A model generated the notes under the pieces. That model saw only the letters and a program-made list of their open reading frames with translations. It did not search any database and was not told where the DNA came from. A DNA stretch of 44,463 nt from positions 1-44,463 of the forward strand of contig JAHIVT010000051.1 of assembly GCA_018816555.1 (NCBI GenBank), given 5' to 3'. This stretch comes from Pseudomonadota bacterium (GTDB taxonomy: Bacteria; Desulfobacterota; Desulfobulbia; Desulfobulbales; SURF-16). A program made the position numbers and the translations under genes. Shown here piece after piece: positions 1-7,700 of the stretch. Position 1 is the first letter of the stretch. Every line of letters begins with the position of its first letter.

Positions 1-21
1 AAGGTTTTTGGCACAGAAACA

Positions 22-102
22 ATGAGCAAGAAAATTCCGGAAGAACGGCTGTTGGCATTAAAGAAGCGCTTAGATCTTCCGCATTGCAAAATCCTGAACT
101 GA
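22..102 (+). pseudogene. 5' fragment of a Mu-type transposase gene
   Basis: An ATG opens a 26-codon frame beginning MSKKIPEERLLALKKRLD. From memory of the family, this is how one group of Mu/TniA-like integrase-core transposases begins, where it is normally followed by an HTH (pattern like LPPRS-x-ERK-x-LVQ). Here the frame breaks after about 20 codons and stops. It therefore looks like the start of a second transposase gene, lost when the intact transposase downstream arrived or by deletion. The family call rests on about 20 residues only. Confidence 0.35.
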
Positions 103-292
103 TATTTACCCCTTACTCACCTGGGAAGCAATTGACCTGTTGGCCGAGCGTCTTCTTACCCATTTACAAATTGAGCATCACATTACGCTTGCCCTTGAGG
201 AGGCCTCTCTGCCGGATCTTACTTCATTTGATTGGGGATTGTCATGCCGCAACTTTTCGAGCTATCGGAAGATAAAAGAAATCTCGCTTTAA
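98..292 (+). other. open fragment upstream of the transposase, possible 3' end of a lost gene
   Basis: This frame is open for 64 codons, has no plausible start, and runs into the 5' end of the transposase gene before stopping. It contains the stretch WEAIDLLAERLLTH and then EEASLPDLTSFDWG, which has the composition of real protein rather than random translation. I do not recognise the family. It may be the tail of a gene whose front was deleted together with the fragment just upstream. Confidence 0.25.
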
Positions 293-1692
293 AAAGATTC
301 AAGGTTATTGAACCCTACATCAATGGCAGAGATACCCTGTCAAATATCGCCCGACAGCACTCAGTATCGCAAAGCTCGCTTACAAGATGGGTAGCAAAAT
401 ATAAAAACCATGGATTGTCAGGCCTTGCCAGAAAACAGCGCAAGGACCGAGGAACCAGGAAGATTTCCGATCTACTATTTCATGGAATTGAAGCATTAGT
501 TTTGCATCGACCGCACCTCTCCGCTGCAGCCATCCATAGACAGATTTCCAAATTCGCCAAATCTAACGGCGAGTACACACCGTCATATTCCTTTGTAAGA
601 AATTATATAGCCAATATTCCCGATGATTTAAAAACTCTCGCTCACCATGGGAACAAAAAGTACGATGATTTGTATGAGCTCATTTTTATACGCAATGCAG
701 AGCGCTCAAATAAAATTTGGCAGGCTGACCACACCCAGTTGGACATAATCGTCTTAGATGAAAATGATAATGAAAGAAGACCTTGGCTTACTATAATCTT
801 GGATGACAAAAGTCGTGCTGTGGCAGGATACTATCTTACCTTTGCTGCCCCCTCCGCACTCAATACATCCTTGGCTTTAAGACAAGCAATTTGGAGAAAA
901 CAAGATCCCAACTGGCCAGTGTGCGGGATACCCGAGATTTTATACACTGATCACGGCAGCGATTTTACTTCCAGGCATATTGAACAGGTATGCGCTGAAC
1001 TCAAGATTGAATTAATCTTTTCATCAGTTGGAAAGCCGAGAGGCAGGGGAAAAATTGAACGGTTCTTCGAAACGATTAATCAAATGCTGTTGATTGATCT
1101 GCCAGGGTATCCCAAATGCAAATCGAAGCCTCAGAACTTATTGAGCAAGGATTTACTGGAAACCCGGATCAGAGATTTCCTCAACGACTACCACCACAAA
1201 AAGCACCCCGCATTGAACAAGAATCCCATTGAGAGCTGGGAAGAAAACGGCTTTCTCCCCCGATTGCCCGATTCATACGAGCAGCTGGACTTGTTGTTGC
1301 TAACGGTTGTGAAGCCGAGAAAAGTTCGGAATGTGGGAATATCCTTTTCGGGACTGAATTATCAATCTCCAGTCCTTGCCGCGTATGTTGGTGAACCAGT
1401 GGTGATCAGATACGACCCTCGCGATATATCTGAGATTAGAGTGTTCCATGACGACAAATATTTATGCAGCGCAATCTGTCCAGAATTATCTGAACGCAGT
1501 GTTAGTCTCGATCAATTAAAGAAGGCGAGAATAAAACGGAAGGCTGAACTACGCAAAATAATAAGACAACGCAAATCACTGGTTGATCAGATATTGGAAA
1601 AACCTGCACCTCCCATCATTGCCAAAAAGAAACCTTTGCGCGGCAAACAGACCCAAAATAAACCTCAATTAAAAATCTATGAAAACGAATAA
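244..1692 (+). CDS. TniA/Mu-type DDE transposase
   Basis: 482-residue transposase expected to cut transposon ends and join them to target DNA. An N-terminal helix-turn-helix (about residues 20-75, with HSVSQSSLTRW) precedes an RNase H-fold integrase core. The catalytic triad is visible as D162 (in WQADHTQLD), D236 (in YTDHGSDF) and E272 (in GKIERFFE), a DD35E spacing. The C-terminal part resembles the Mu transposase beta-barrel, and the last 60 residues are lysine/arginine rich, as expected for the segment that contacts the partner ATPase. I chose ATG 244, which has GGGG 7 bases upstream, over the upstream in-frame TTG at 232. The gene overlaps the ATPase gene by 14 bases, so the two are coupled as tniA-tniB are in Tn5053-like elements. 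All catalytic residues are present, so the protein is probably active. Confidence 0.9.
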   Translation: MPQLFELSEDKRNLALKRFKVIEPYINGRDTLSNIARQHSVSQSSLTRWVAKYKNHGLSGLARKQRKDRGTRKISDLLFHGIEALVLHRPHLSAAAIHRQISKFAKSNGEYTPSYSFVRNYIANIPDDLKTLAHHGNKKYDDLYELIFIRNAERSNKIWQADHTQLDIIVLDENDNERRPWLTIILDDKSRAVAGYYLTFAAPSALNTSLALRQAIWRKQDPNWPVCGIPEILYTDHGSDFTSRHIEQVCAELKIELIFSSVGKPRGRGKIERFFETINQMLLIDLPGYPKCKSKPQNLLSKDLLETRIRDFLNDYHHKKHPALNKNPIESWEENGFLPRLPDSYEQLDLLLLTVVKPRKVRNVGISFSGLNYQSPVLAAYVGEPVVIRYDPRDISEIRVFHDDKYLCSAICPELSERSVSLDQLKKARIKRKAELRKIIRQRKSLVDQILEKPAPPIIAKKKPLRGKQTQNKPQLKIYENE

Positions 1693-2470
1693 TACGGATT
1701 TCTTGGTCACCAAAGGGTATCGATTATTTCAGGAGTTTTGTGCTGCATGTAAGAGAGACAAATACATCGGAATTTGTTTTGGATCACCGGGCGTGGGCAA
1801 GACACTCTCCGCGAGGCATTATTCGATGTGGGACGATATTGAGCAAATTGACCCTTTTTTCGAGAGCTCAAAATACACCCCTGAGCTAGCTGGTCAGAAA
1901 ACCGTATTTTACACTCCCCCGGTTTCTAATACCCCGAAGAGAATAGATGATGGTCTGAACGACACGTTATTCAAACTCCAAGCAGTTGTCTATTACGGAA
2001 GAGAATCCAGCGAAAATGAAACTGATCATGATGGAAGTTGCGAGTTGGTTATTGTTGATGAGGCTGACCGTTTGACTCTACACAGTCTAGAGCATTTGCG
2101 TGATCGATATGATCAGGAAGGCTTCGGCCTTATTGTCATAGGCATGCCTGGGATTGAGAAAAAAATATCTCGCTACCCTCAGTTTTACTCCCGAGTCGGA
2201 TTCTCGCATGCATATAAACCTCTCTCAGAAGAGGAAATGGAGTTTGTTCTGAAGCACCATTGGGAGAAATTGGGTTTGTCGTTGAGCCTTGATGATTTTA
2301 CTGACAGAGAAGCGATGGCGAGCGTCGTTCGTGTAACCTCCGGTAATTTCAGGTTAGTAAACCGACTATTTTCTCAGATACAGCGGATCATGGAGGTAAA
2401 TACTCTGAGCTCAATATCGAAGGAGGTTGTTGAGGCGGCCAGACAGTGTTTGGTTGTGGGAGTTAACTGA
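1679..2470 (+). CDS. TniB/TnsC-type AAA+ ATPase, transposition regulator
   Basis: 263-residue AAA+ ATPase. Walker A is GSPGVGKT near residues 35-42 and Walker B is LVIVDEADR near 124-132. In Tn7, Mu and Tn5053 families the equivalent protein (TnsC, MuB, TniB) binds target DNA, recruits and activates the DDE transposase and gives target immunity. The start ATG lies inside the last codons of the transposase gene (14-base overlap), indicating translational coupling. The length is close to that of TniB. No TniQ or TnsD target selector is visible nearby, so target choice probably rests on this ATPase or on the recombinases downstream. Confidence 0.85.
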   Translation: MKTNNTDFLVTKGYRLFQEFCAACKRDKYIGICFGSPGVGKTLSARHYSMWDDIEQIDPFFESSKYTPELAGQKTVFYTPPVSNTPKRIDDGLNDTLFKLQAVVYYGRESSENETDHDGSCELVIVDEADRLTLHSLEHLRDRYDQEGFGLIVIGMPGIEKKISRYPQFYSRVGFSHAYKPLSEEEMEFVLKHHWEKLGLSLSLDDFTDREAMASVVRVTSGNFRLVNRLFSQIQRIMEVNTLSSISKEVVEAARQCLVVGVN

Positions 2471-2471
2471 G

Positions 2472-3053
2472 ATGGTCCCATGCAAGGGCGTGAAGTTATT
2501 TGAGGATGGGCAACGTCTATTTCTAACCACCGAAGAACGACATCAGTTTCGGGATACAATACGTTCTCTGGACACCCTGCACAGAATCTTTTGCCGGCTC
2601 ATGTATTACACGGGTTGTAAGTTACACGAAGCAGTAGAATTTTATCCAAATCAAGTCAAAGCGCGAGATGGTTACGTGCTGTTGGGCACTAAAGGGAAAA
2701 ACTTATTAGAGAGATTCGTTCCGATACCGCCTGCTTTTACTATTGAACTATTAATTTACTTACGTCCACAAACTCGATCTGGATCTCGGCCGCTATGGAC
2801 TATGTCACGCACAACTGGCTGGCGACTGATAAATGATGCGATGAATAAATCAGGAATTCGAGGTAAACAAGCAACTCCAACAGGTTTGCGGCATAGTTTT
2901 GCTATTTCATGTTTTGAGGTAAGCCCGCGAATACCACTCGATCACATCAGCAAATGGATGGGGCATAGGAAACCCGACTTGACCGCGAGTTATCTAAAAG
3001 CTTTTCAGCAAGACGAGATCGAGAGCCTTGGGCTTCTTTGGAATCACTTCTGA
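2472..3053 (+). CDS. short tyrosine recombinase, probably catalytically impaired
   Basis: 193-residue catalytic-domain-only tyrosine recombinase. The family needs Arg-Lys-His-Arg-His/Trp-Tyr. The box I arginine is replaced by lysine (YYTGCK50LHEA instead of YTGxRxxE), and the first His of the HxxRH box is Thr (TPTGLRHSF). The GH pair (WMGHRK) and a following Tyr (SYLKA) are kept. Loss of the box I Arg usually abolishes strand cleavage, so this copy may only bind DNA or assist its active paralogue downstream. I chose ATG 2472, one base after the ATPase stop with GGGAG 9 bases upstream. In-frame TTG codons further up sit directly on an AGGAGG and are too close to use. There is no N-terminal core-binding SAM domain, so it is shorter than phage integrases and is not IntI. 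Confidence 0.75.
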   Translation: MVPCKGVKLFEDGQRLFLTTEERHQFRDTIRSLDTLHRIFCRLMYYTGCKLHEAVEFYPNQVKARDGYVLLGTKGKNLLERFVPIPPAFTIELLIYLRPQTRSGSRPLWTMSRTTGWRLINDAMNKSGIRGKQATPTGLRHSFAISCFEVSPRIPLDHISKWMGHRKPDLTASYLKAFQQDEIESLGLLWNHF

Positions 3054-3104
3054 TATGGCTCAAATACTGGTAATAGAAATGGCTCATTTATCGATGTGAT
3101 TCAC

Positions 3105-3155
3105 AAAAATGCCCTCAAAAAACCCTATTCCCGGCCCTTGACCGGGCATTTTTTT
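3105..3155 (+). terminator. Rho-independent terminator after the first recombinase
   Basis: AAAAATGCCC (3105-3114) and GGGCATTTTT (3144-3153) are perfect 10-base inverted repeats. A nested CCCGG/CCGGG stem lies just before the T run. The A run on one side and the T run on the other would let it work in both directions. It separates the tniA-tniB-recombinase operon from the second recombinase, which therefore has its own transcription start or is read through. Confidence 0.65.
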
Positions 3156-3199
3156 GATGGTAAATGAAACAAAACTAATGAATTGTTTCAGGTGATAAT

Positions 3200-3823
3200 A
3201 TGGCTAATTTTTTCCCCGAAATGTCCCTTTTTGATGAAAACGGCAAGCGGCTCTATCTTACCGACACCGAGCGCAGGCTTTTTCTCGATGCCTCCAAAGT
3301 CGAGAACAGAGAAAACCGAGTTTTTTGCTCTGTCCTGCATTACACTGGGTGCCGACTTTCTGAAGCTCTGGAACTTACCCCACGGCGGATCTCCATTCAA
3401 GACCAAGCAATAATTATCAGGACCCTCAAGAAAAGAAAGCACGATAAACAGGGAAGGGTGAAAAAGCCTCAATTTCGTTCTATTCCTGTTCCTTCCAGCG
3501 TGATTGATTTTTTTGATTTAGTGTTTGATCTTCGGCGGCAGCAGCACAGGAATAATGCCCAGCCCTTTTGGACTATGAGCAGGACATCCGCATGGCGAAT
3601 GATAAAAAAGGTTATGGAGCGTGCTGGGATCAGCGGCCCCCAAGCTACACCTAAAGGCCTACGCCATGGTTTCGGGGTTGCCATGGTCACCAGCGAAAAT
3701 CCTTTACCCCTCCACATTTTGGCCGATCTCATGGGCCACTCTTCTACCGCCACAACGGAAATTTATACGAGGGTCCTTGCCGGCGAAAAGCAAAAAATGG
3801 TTTTAAATGCCTGGAAAAGATAA
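3200..3823 (+). CDS. short tyrosine recombinase (active-site residues largely intact)
   Basis: 207-residue tyrosine recombinase, clearly paralogous to the one encoded just upstream: both share the LFxxxxxRLxLT opening, a WTMSRT motif and ATPxGLRH. Here the box I arginine is present (HYTGCR52LSEALEL), followed by KGLRHGFG, LMGHSS and the nucleophile Tyr in TEIYTRV. Lys replaces the first His of HxxRH, which is tolerated in many members. It probably resolves cointegrates or catalyses site-specific recombination for the transposon, the job done by the serine resolvase TniR in Tn5053. The ATG at 3200 is preceded by a weak CAGG. The gene ends about 20 bases before the BrnT remnant, so the right boundary of the element may lie there. 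Confidence 0.85.
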   Translation: MANFFPEMSLFDENGKRLYLTDTERRLFLDASKVENRENRVFCSVLHYTGCRLSEALELTPRRISIQDQAIIIRTLKKRKHDKQGRVKKPQFRSIPVPSSVIDFFDLVFDLRRQQHRNNAQPFWTMSRTSAWRMIKKVMERAGISGPQATPKGLRHGFGVAMVTSENPLPLHILADLMGHSSTATTEIYTRVLAGEKQKMVLNAWKR

Positions 3824-3845
3824 AAAGGCGATGTCTCGTAATTGA

Positions 3846-3956
3846 AAAACCAGGCAAAAAACATTGGTCGGGTGTAATACTTACCTGGATAATTCTATAA
3901 GAATCATTTCTGCTAGGCTTTCCAGGAAAAAGAAGGTTCTGTATTATGAAAGCTAA
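3846..3956 (+). pseudogene. 3' remnant of a BrnT toxin gene
   Basis: In the frame that overlaps the BrnA start by 11 bases, the last codons read IRIISARLSRKKKVLYYES and then stop. BrnT toxins characteristically end with an IRIISAR-xA-x-KxE-x-YY-like segment, and brnT normally overlaps brnA at exactly this place. A short stretch in another frame just before it (reading GVILTW) resembles the preceding BrnT beta strand, which would imply a frameshift as well. The rest of the toxin is missing and is replaced by the end of the recombinase region. The identification rests on about 19 residues plus gene order. Confidence 0.55.
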
Positions 3957-4170
3957 AAAATTTGACAAAAAATTTGAAGCTGGCGAGGACATGACGGATG
4001 ATCTGAATTTTTCAAAAGCTCGGCGGCTCAATCAAGGAACTAAACGAGTCAATATAGACTTCCCAGCCTGGGTAGTAGAAAAGCTCGACAAGCAATCCAA
4101 AAGACTTGGAATAACAAGGCAGGCCCTTATTAAAGTTTGGATTGCGAAGAAGCTCAAAGAGGCTGTTTAA
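3946..4170 (+). CDS. brnA: BrnA-type ribbon-helix-helix antitoxin, orphaned
   Basis: 74-residue protein. The N-terminal half is charged and disordered-looking (toxin-wrapping in the family). The C-terminal half is a ribbon-helix-helix of the BrnA/CopG type: KRVNIDFPAWVVEKLDKQSK, then GITRQALIKVWIAKKL. BrnA dimers neutralise BrnT ribonuclease and repress their own operon. The toxin in front is reduced to its last codons, so this antitoxin has no partner here. It could still repress other BrnT-BrnA loci or be decaying. AAGAAGG lies upstream of ATG 3946. Confidence 0.75.
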   Translation: MKAKKFDKKFEAGEDMTDDLNFSKARRLNQGTKRVNIDFPAWVVEKLDKQSKRLGITRQALIKVWIAKKLKEAV

Positions 4171-4750
4171 GCCGAGACACGAGAAGGGAGACGACCCCTG
4201 TCTTGGGGCAACTTTGTTTGAAATATCTTCACTTAGTACGAAAAGGGGCTCCTTGACTTTTTGAGGGCGGCAAATTGTTATAAGTGCAAGATTTTATACT
4301 TGCGGGATTGCTTTACTGATTTTTTTGATATTTGGGGGAAAAGATCAGAAAGAATATCAAATTGCTATATTTTTCAATCATGACCCTTGCCAGAACAAAC
4401 CTAAATTGAAGAGGTTCATTAAAAGAAATATTCTTAGACAGCAAAAAGGCTGGATAAAAATAATCTGGGTAATAATATGCGTTAGGATAGCGGACTAAAA
4501 TTTTTTATGCTTCCATAACGAGTTAAAACTCTTCGTTTTTTCGTAAGTCTACTTTATTTAAACCTCAGACATCGGGCTGCGTAGCATGAACTTCCAGTCT
4601 TCAAAATCTGCGATTACTTTAAAGCGTTTTTTTGGCTGAGGTTATTTTGAAAGATAACGTTACAAATGCCTTTACCTTTTTTAACCTATTTGTGATGAAT
4701 TATCCGGGTTAGAAAAAACTGGATTTCCCCAATACAAACTGGATCTTTAC
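4171..4750. other. 580-base gap before the defence cassette
   Basis: I see no convincing gene on either strand. The sequence is AT-rich with a weak CCCC/GGGG hairpin at 4195-4208 soon after brnA, a GAGTT/AACTC palindrome near 4520 and several T runs. It separates mobile-element debris from the large operon, and presumably holds that operon's promoter and regulatory sites. Confidence 0.4.
4253..4281 (+). promoter_or_regulatory. candidate sigma-70 promoter for the defence cassette
   Basis: TTGACT (4253-4258), a 17-base spacer and TGTTAT (4276-4281). It is the best -35/-10 pair I can find in this gap, but it lies about 470 bases from the first start codon, so a nearer weaker promoter is possible. 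Confidence 0.3.
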
Positions 4751-7700
4751 ATGAATGTATTTGACCTCAGAAATCGTCTTGTTGAAGACTACTCAAGTTA
4801 CACAAAAAGCTTTATCAAAATTGCAGACGCCCGCATTGCCGAGAAAGTAAATTTGGAACTTTCAGCCGGCGCTTTCTGGCCAGAGCCACTCCTACAGCTC
4901 AATCCAACCTTTCTGCCCGGGGGCACCATTGACGAACTTGTGAGCCAGGGTATGCTTCACCCTGAGTGCTCCAAGATATTCCGGATCGACAAGTCAGATG
5001 TCGACCTCAACGGCAAACCTCTGCTCCTCCATACCCATCAGCGGGATGCCATTATCAAGTCCAAAGAGGGTAAATCGTACGTTCTAACAAGTGGCACGGG
5101 ATCAGGGAAAAGTCTGACCTACATTGTGCCCATCGTTGATCATGTCCTGCGAAACGGTTCTGGGCGGGGCATCCAGGCAATTGTCGTCTATCCGATGAAT
5201 GCCCTCGCCAATAGCCAGGATGAGGAGTTGAGCAAGTTTTTGAAGAAGGGGTACCCGGAAGGGAAGTCCCCTGTCCGATTTGCTCGGTATACCGGTCAAG
5301 AAAAGGGCGCAGAACGTGAAGAAATAAGAAGCAATCCTCCCGACATCCTGCTGACCAACTACATGATGTTGGAATTACTGCTGACTCGCCGCGAGGACCG
5401 AGAACTGGTAAGAGCCGCGCAAGGCTTGAGCTTTCTGGTCTTTGACGAACTCCATACCTATCGAGGGCGGCAAGGAGCTGATGTAGCGCTTCTTATCCGT
5501 CGTTGTCGATTTGCCTTTGGCGGTCATGACATAATCTGTATTGGCACCTCGGCCACCATGGCCAGCGGTGGGAGTTCAGATGAACAGAAACAGGAGGTTG
5601 CCAAGGTTGCCAATACCCTGTTCGGGGTTTCTTTTGATACTTCACAGGTCATTGGTGAAACACTTGAGCGAGCCACGCCGGAGGCTGATTTTGAGTCGCC
5701 CACGGCAATCCAATCATTGAAAGAGGCGATTTTTAATGATGTCCAGCCCCCAGACAATTATGAAGAGTTTCGCCTTCATCCATTGGCATCATGGATTGAA
5801 ACAATGTTCGGGGTGACAACTGAAGAAGGGACCGGCCGCCTGGTGCGACAGACTCCTCTTCGATTGCAGGGTGAGGACAGTGCTGTTGATGTGCTGACAA
5901 GGTTGATCCCATCACTCGATCCTGTTCAGTGCGATACAGTGTTACGCCGTTATCTTTTGAAAGGCTCTGAACTGCGGCGCAGCAGTTCAAGTCGGTTCCC
6001 TATTTTTGCTTTCCGGCTTCATCAATTTTTTACACGGGGCGATACCATATGGTCGACTATTGAATCCGAGGAAAAGCGGCACCTCGAACTGACCAAAAAA
6101 GGATCCAAACCTGGCGAACCAGACAAGCCTCTCTTCCCCCTTGTTTTTTGTCGTCAATGCGGAACCGCCTATTACCGTGTCAAAGTGACCGCCGATCAAC
6201 ACGGCACCATCCTACTTCCCCGGGAAGACAAACGTGAGGAGGGCGATGATGGCAGCGGTGATGCCTATCTATTTACCTCCGAGTCGGCACCGTGGCCTAG
6301 GACTGATGGAAACAGCTTGTTGGAACGCCTCCCTTCTGTCATGAAAGAGACCTCGCCCCAAGGTGTAGAAAGGATTCGTTCTGATGCACGCGGCGATAAA
6401 CCCGAGCCGGTATTCGTGGATGCAGGTGGCTATATTGTGACCGAAGACCAGGGCATACCGGCGGCGTTGATCCGGAAGAACTTCCTTTTTTGCCTAGAGC
6501 CGTCCTGTGGCATCGCCTATACCAAGAGCCAGCGATCAGAGCGTCCTAAATTGGGCACCCTCGGGGTCGATAACCGCAGCACGGCAACCACAATCCTTGC
6601 GGTTCGCTCTCTCATCGAATTGCAAAGGGATCAAGCTCTCAAGCCTGAGGCCCGCAAGCTATTGAGCTTCACGGACAACCGCCAGGATGCCTCACTCCAG
6701 GCTGGCCACTTCAACGATTTTGCTCAGGTCGCCTTGCTTCGTTCTTCGCTCCATAAAGCAACTCAGGATAGGGGCGAAAAGGGGTTGAGTCATGGGGAGC
6801 TTTCTCGAAGCGTCTTTGAAGCCATGCAGCTTCGATTCGATGAATATGCTGCCGATGCCGAGGTTCGAGGGCCAGCCAGAAATGCCACCAATGATGCCCT
6901 GCGCCGCGTCATCGACTACTATCTGTATCGCGATTTACAGCGCGGTTGGCGTGTAACGGCACCAAATCTCGAAGACTGCGGACTGCTGGCCTTTGACTAT
7001 GAAGGGTTGAAAGGAGATGATGGTCTCCTCGGAGAGACAGAGCTTTGGGAGTCAGGCTTCACGGTCCAAGTAGACCGCGAGGCTAAAGAGTTTATCGAGA
7101 CTCCAGCACCTCTCCGTGATTGCCCACCTGAGTTGAGGGAGGAACTATTACGTACGCTGCTCGAAATTATGCGTCGATCACTGGCTGTCAAAGTCGATGT
7201 GCTTGATTCGCAGAAGCAACTTGATCTTGTTGAGCAAACAAAATTTCGTCTTCTTGAAAATACCGTCTGGTATCTGGAAGATGTACGGGAACTCGTGAGG
7301 TCAGAAGTTGCCTACCCCCGCCCTAAACAGCAGCAGGATCGCTCAGGTTTCTTTGTCTCGTCCTATGGCAGCTATGGTCGCTACTTGAAGCGTTCTCTTA
7401 AAAGCTATGTGCCGTCAGGGCAAAACTTCGGTCGTGCCGAAGTCGATCAGGTGATCCGCTTTTTATTCCTCTCCCTCAAACGCTACGGCATTGTCGAGCA
7501 AGTTCGCAGTGGAGATGTGCCGGGTTATCAGATTAACGCCGACGCCTTGCGCTGGCTTCCAGGGAATGGTGAAGTCCGCCCCTTGGATAGAACGCGACTT
7601 TTGGAAGTCGGCGAGATCCCACCCGAAGTAAATCGCTATTTTCTGGAGTGCTACCGCCGATTCGTCGATTTGAAGTGCGTTCTCGAAGCCCGTGAGCATA

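Noticed and set aside
2472-3823. Integron integrase for the attC array
   Set aside because: Both recombinases are about 200 residues, lack the N-terminal domain and the IntI-specific insertion, and belong to the TniA-TniB operon 20 kb away.
1-4170. Tn7-like CRISPR-associated transposon
   Set aside because: No TniQ, Cas12k or Cascade genes accompany the transposase and ATPase, and the only CRISPR-like repeat is 17 kb away.
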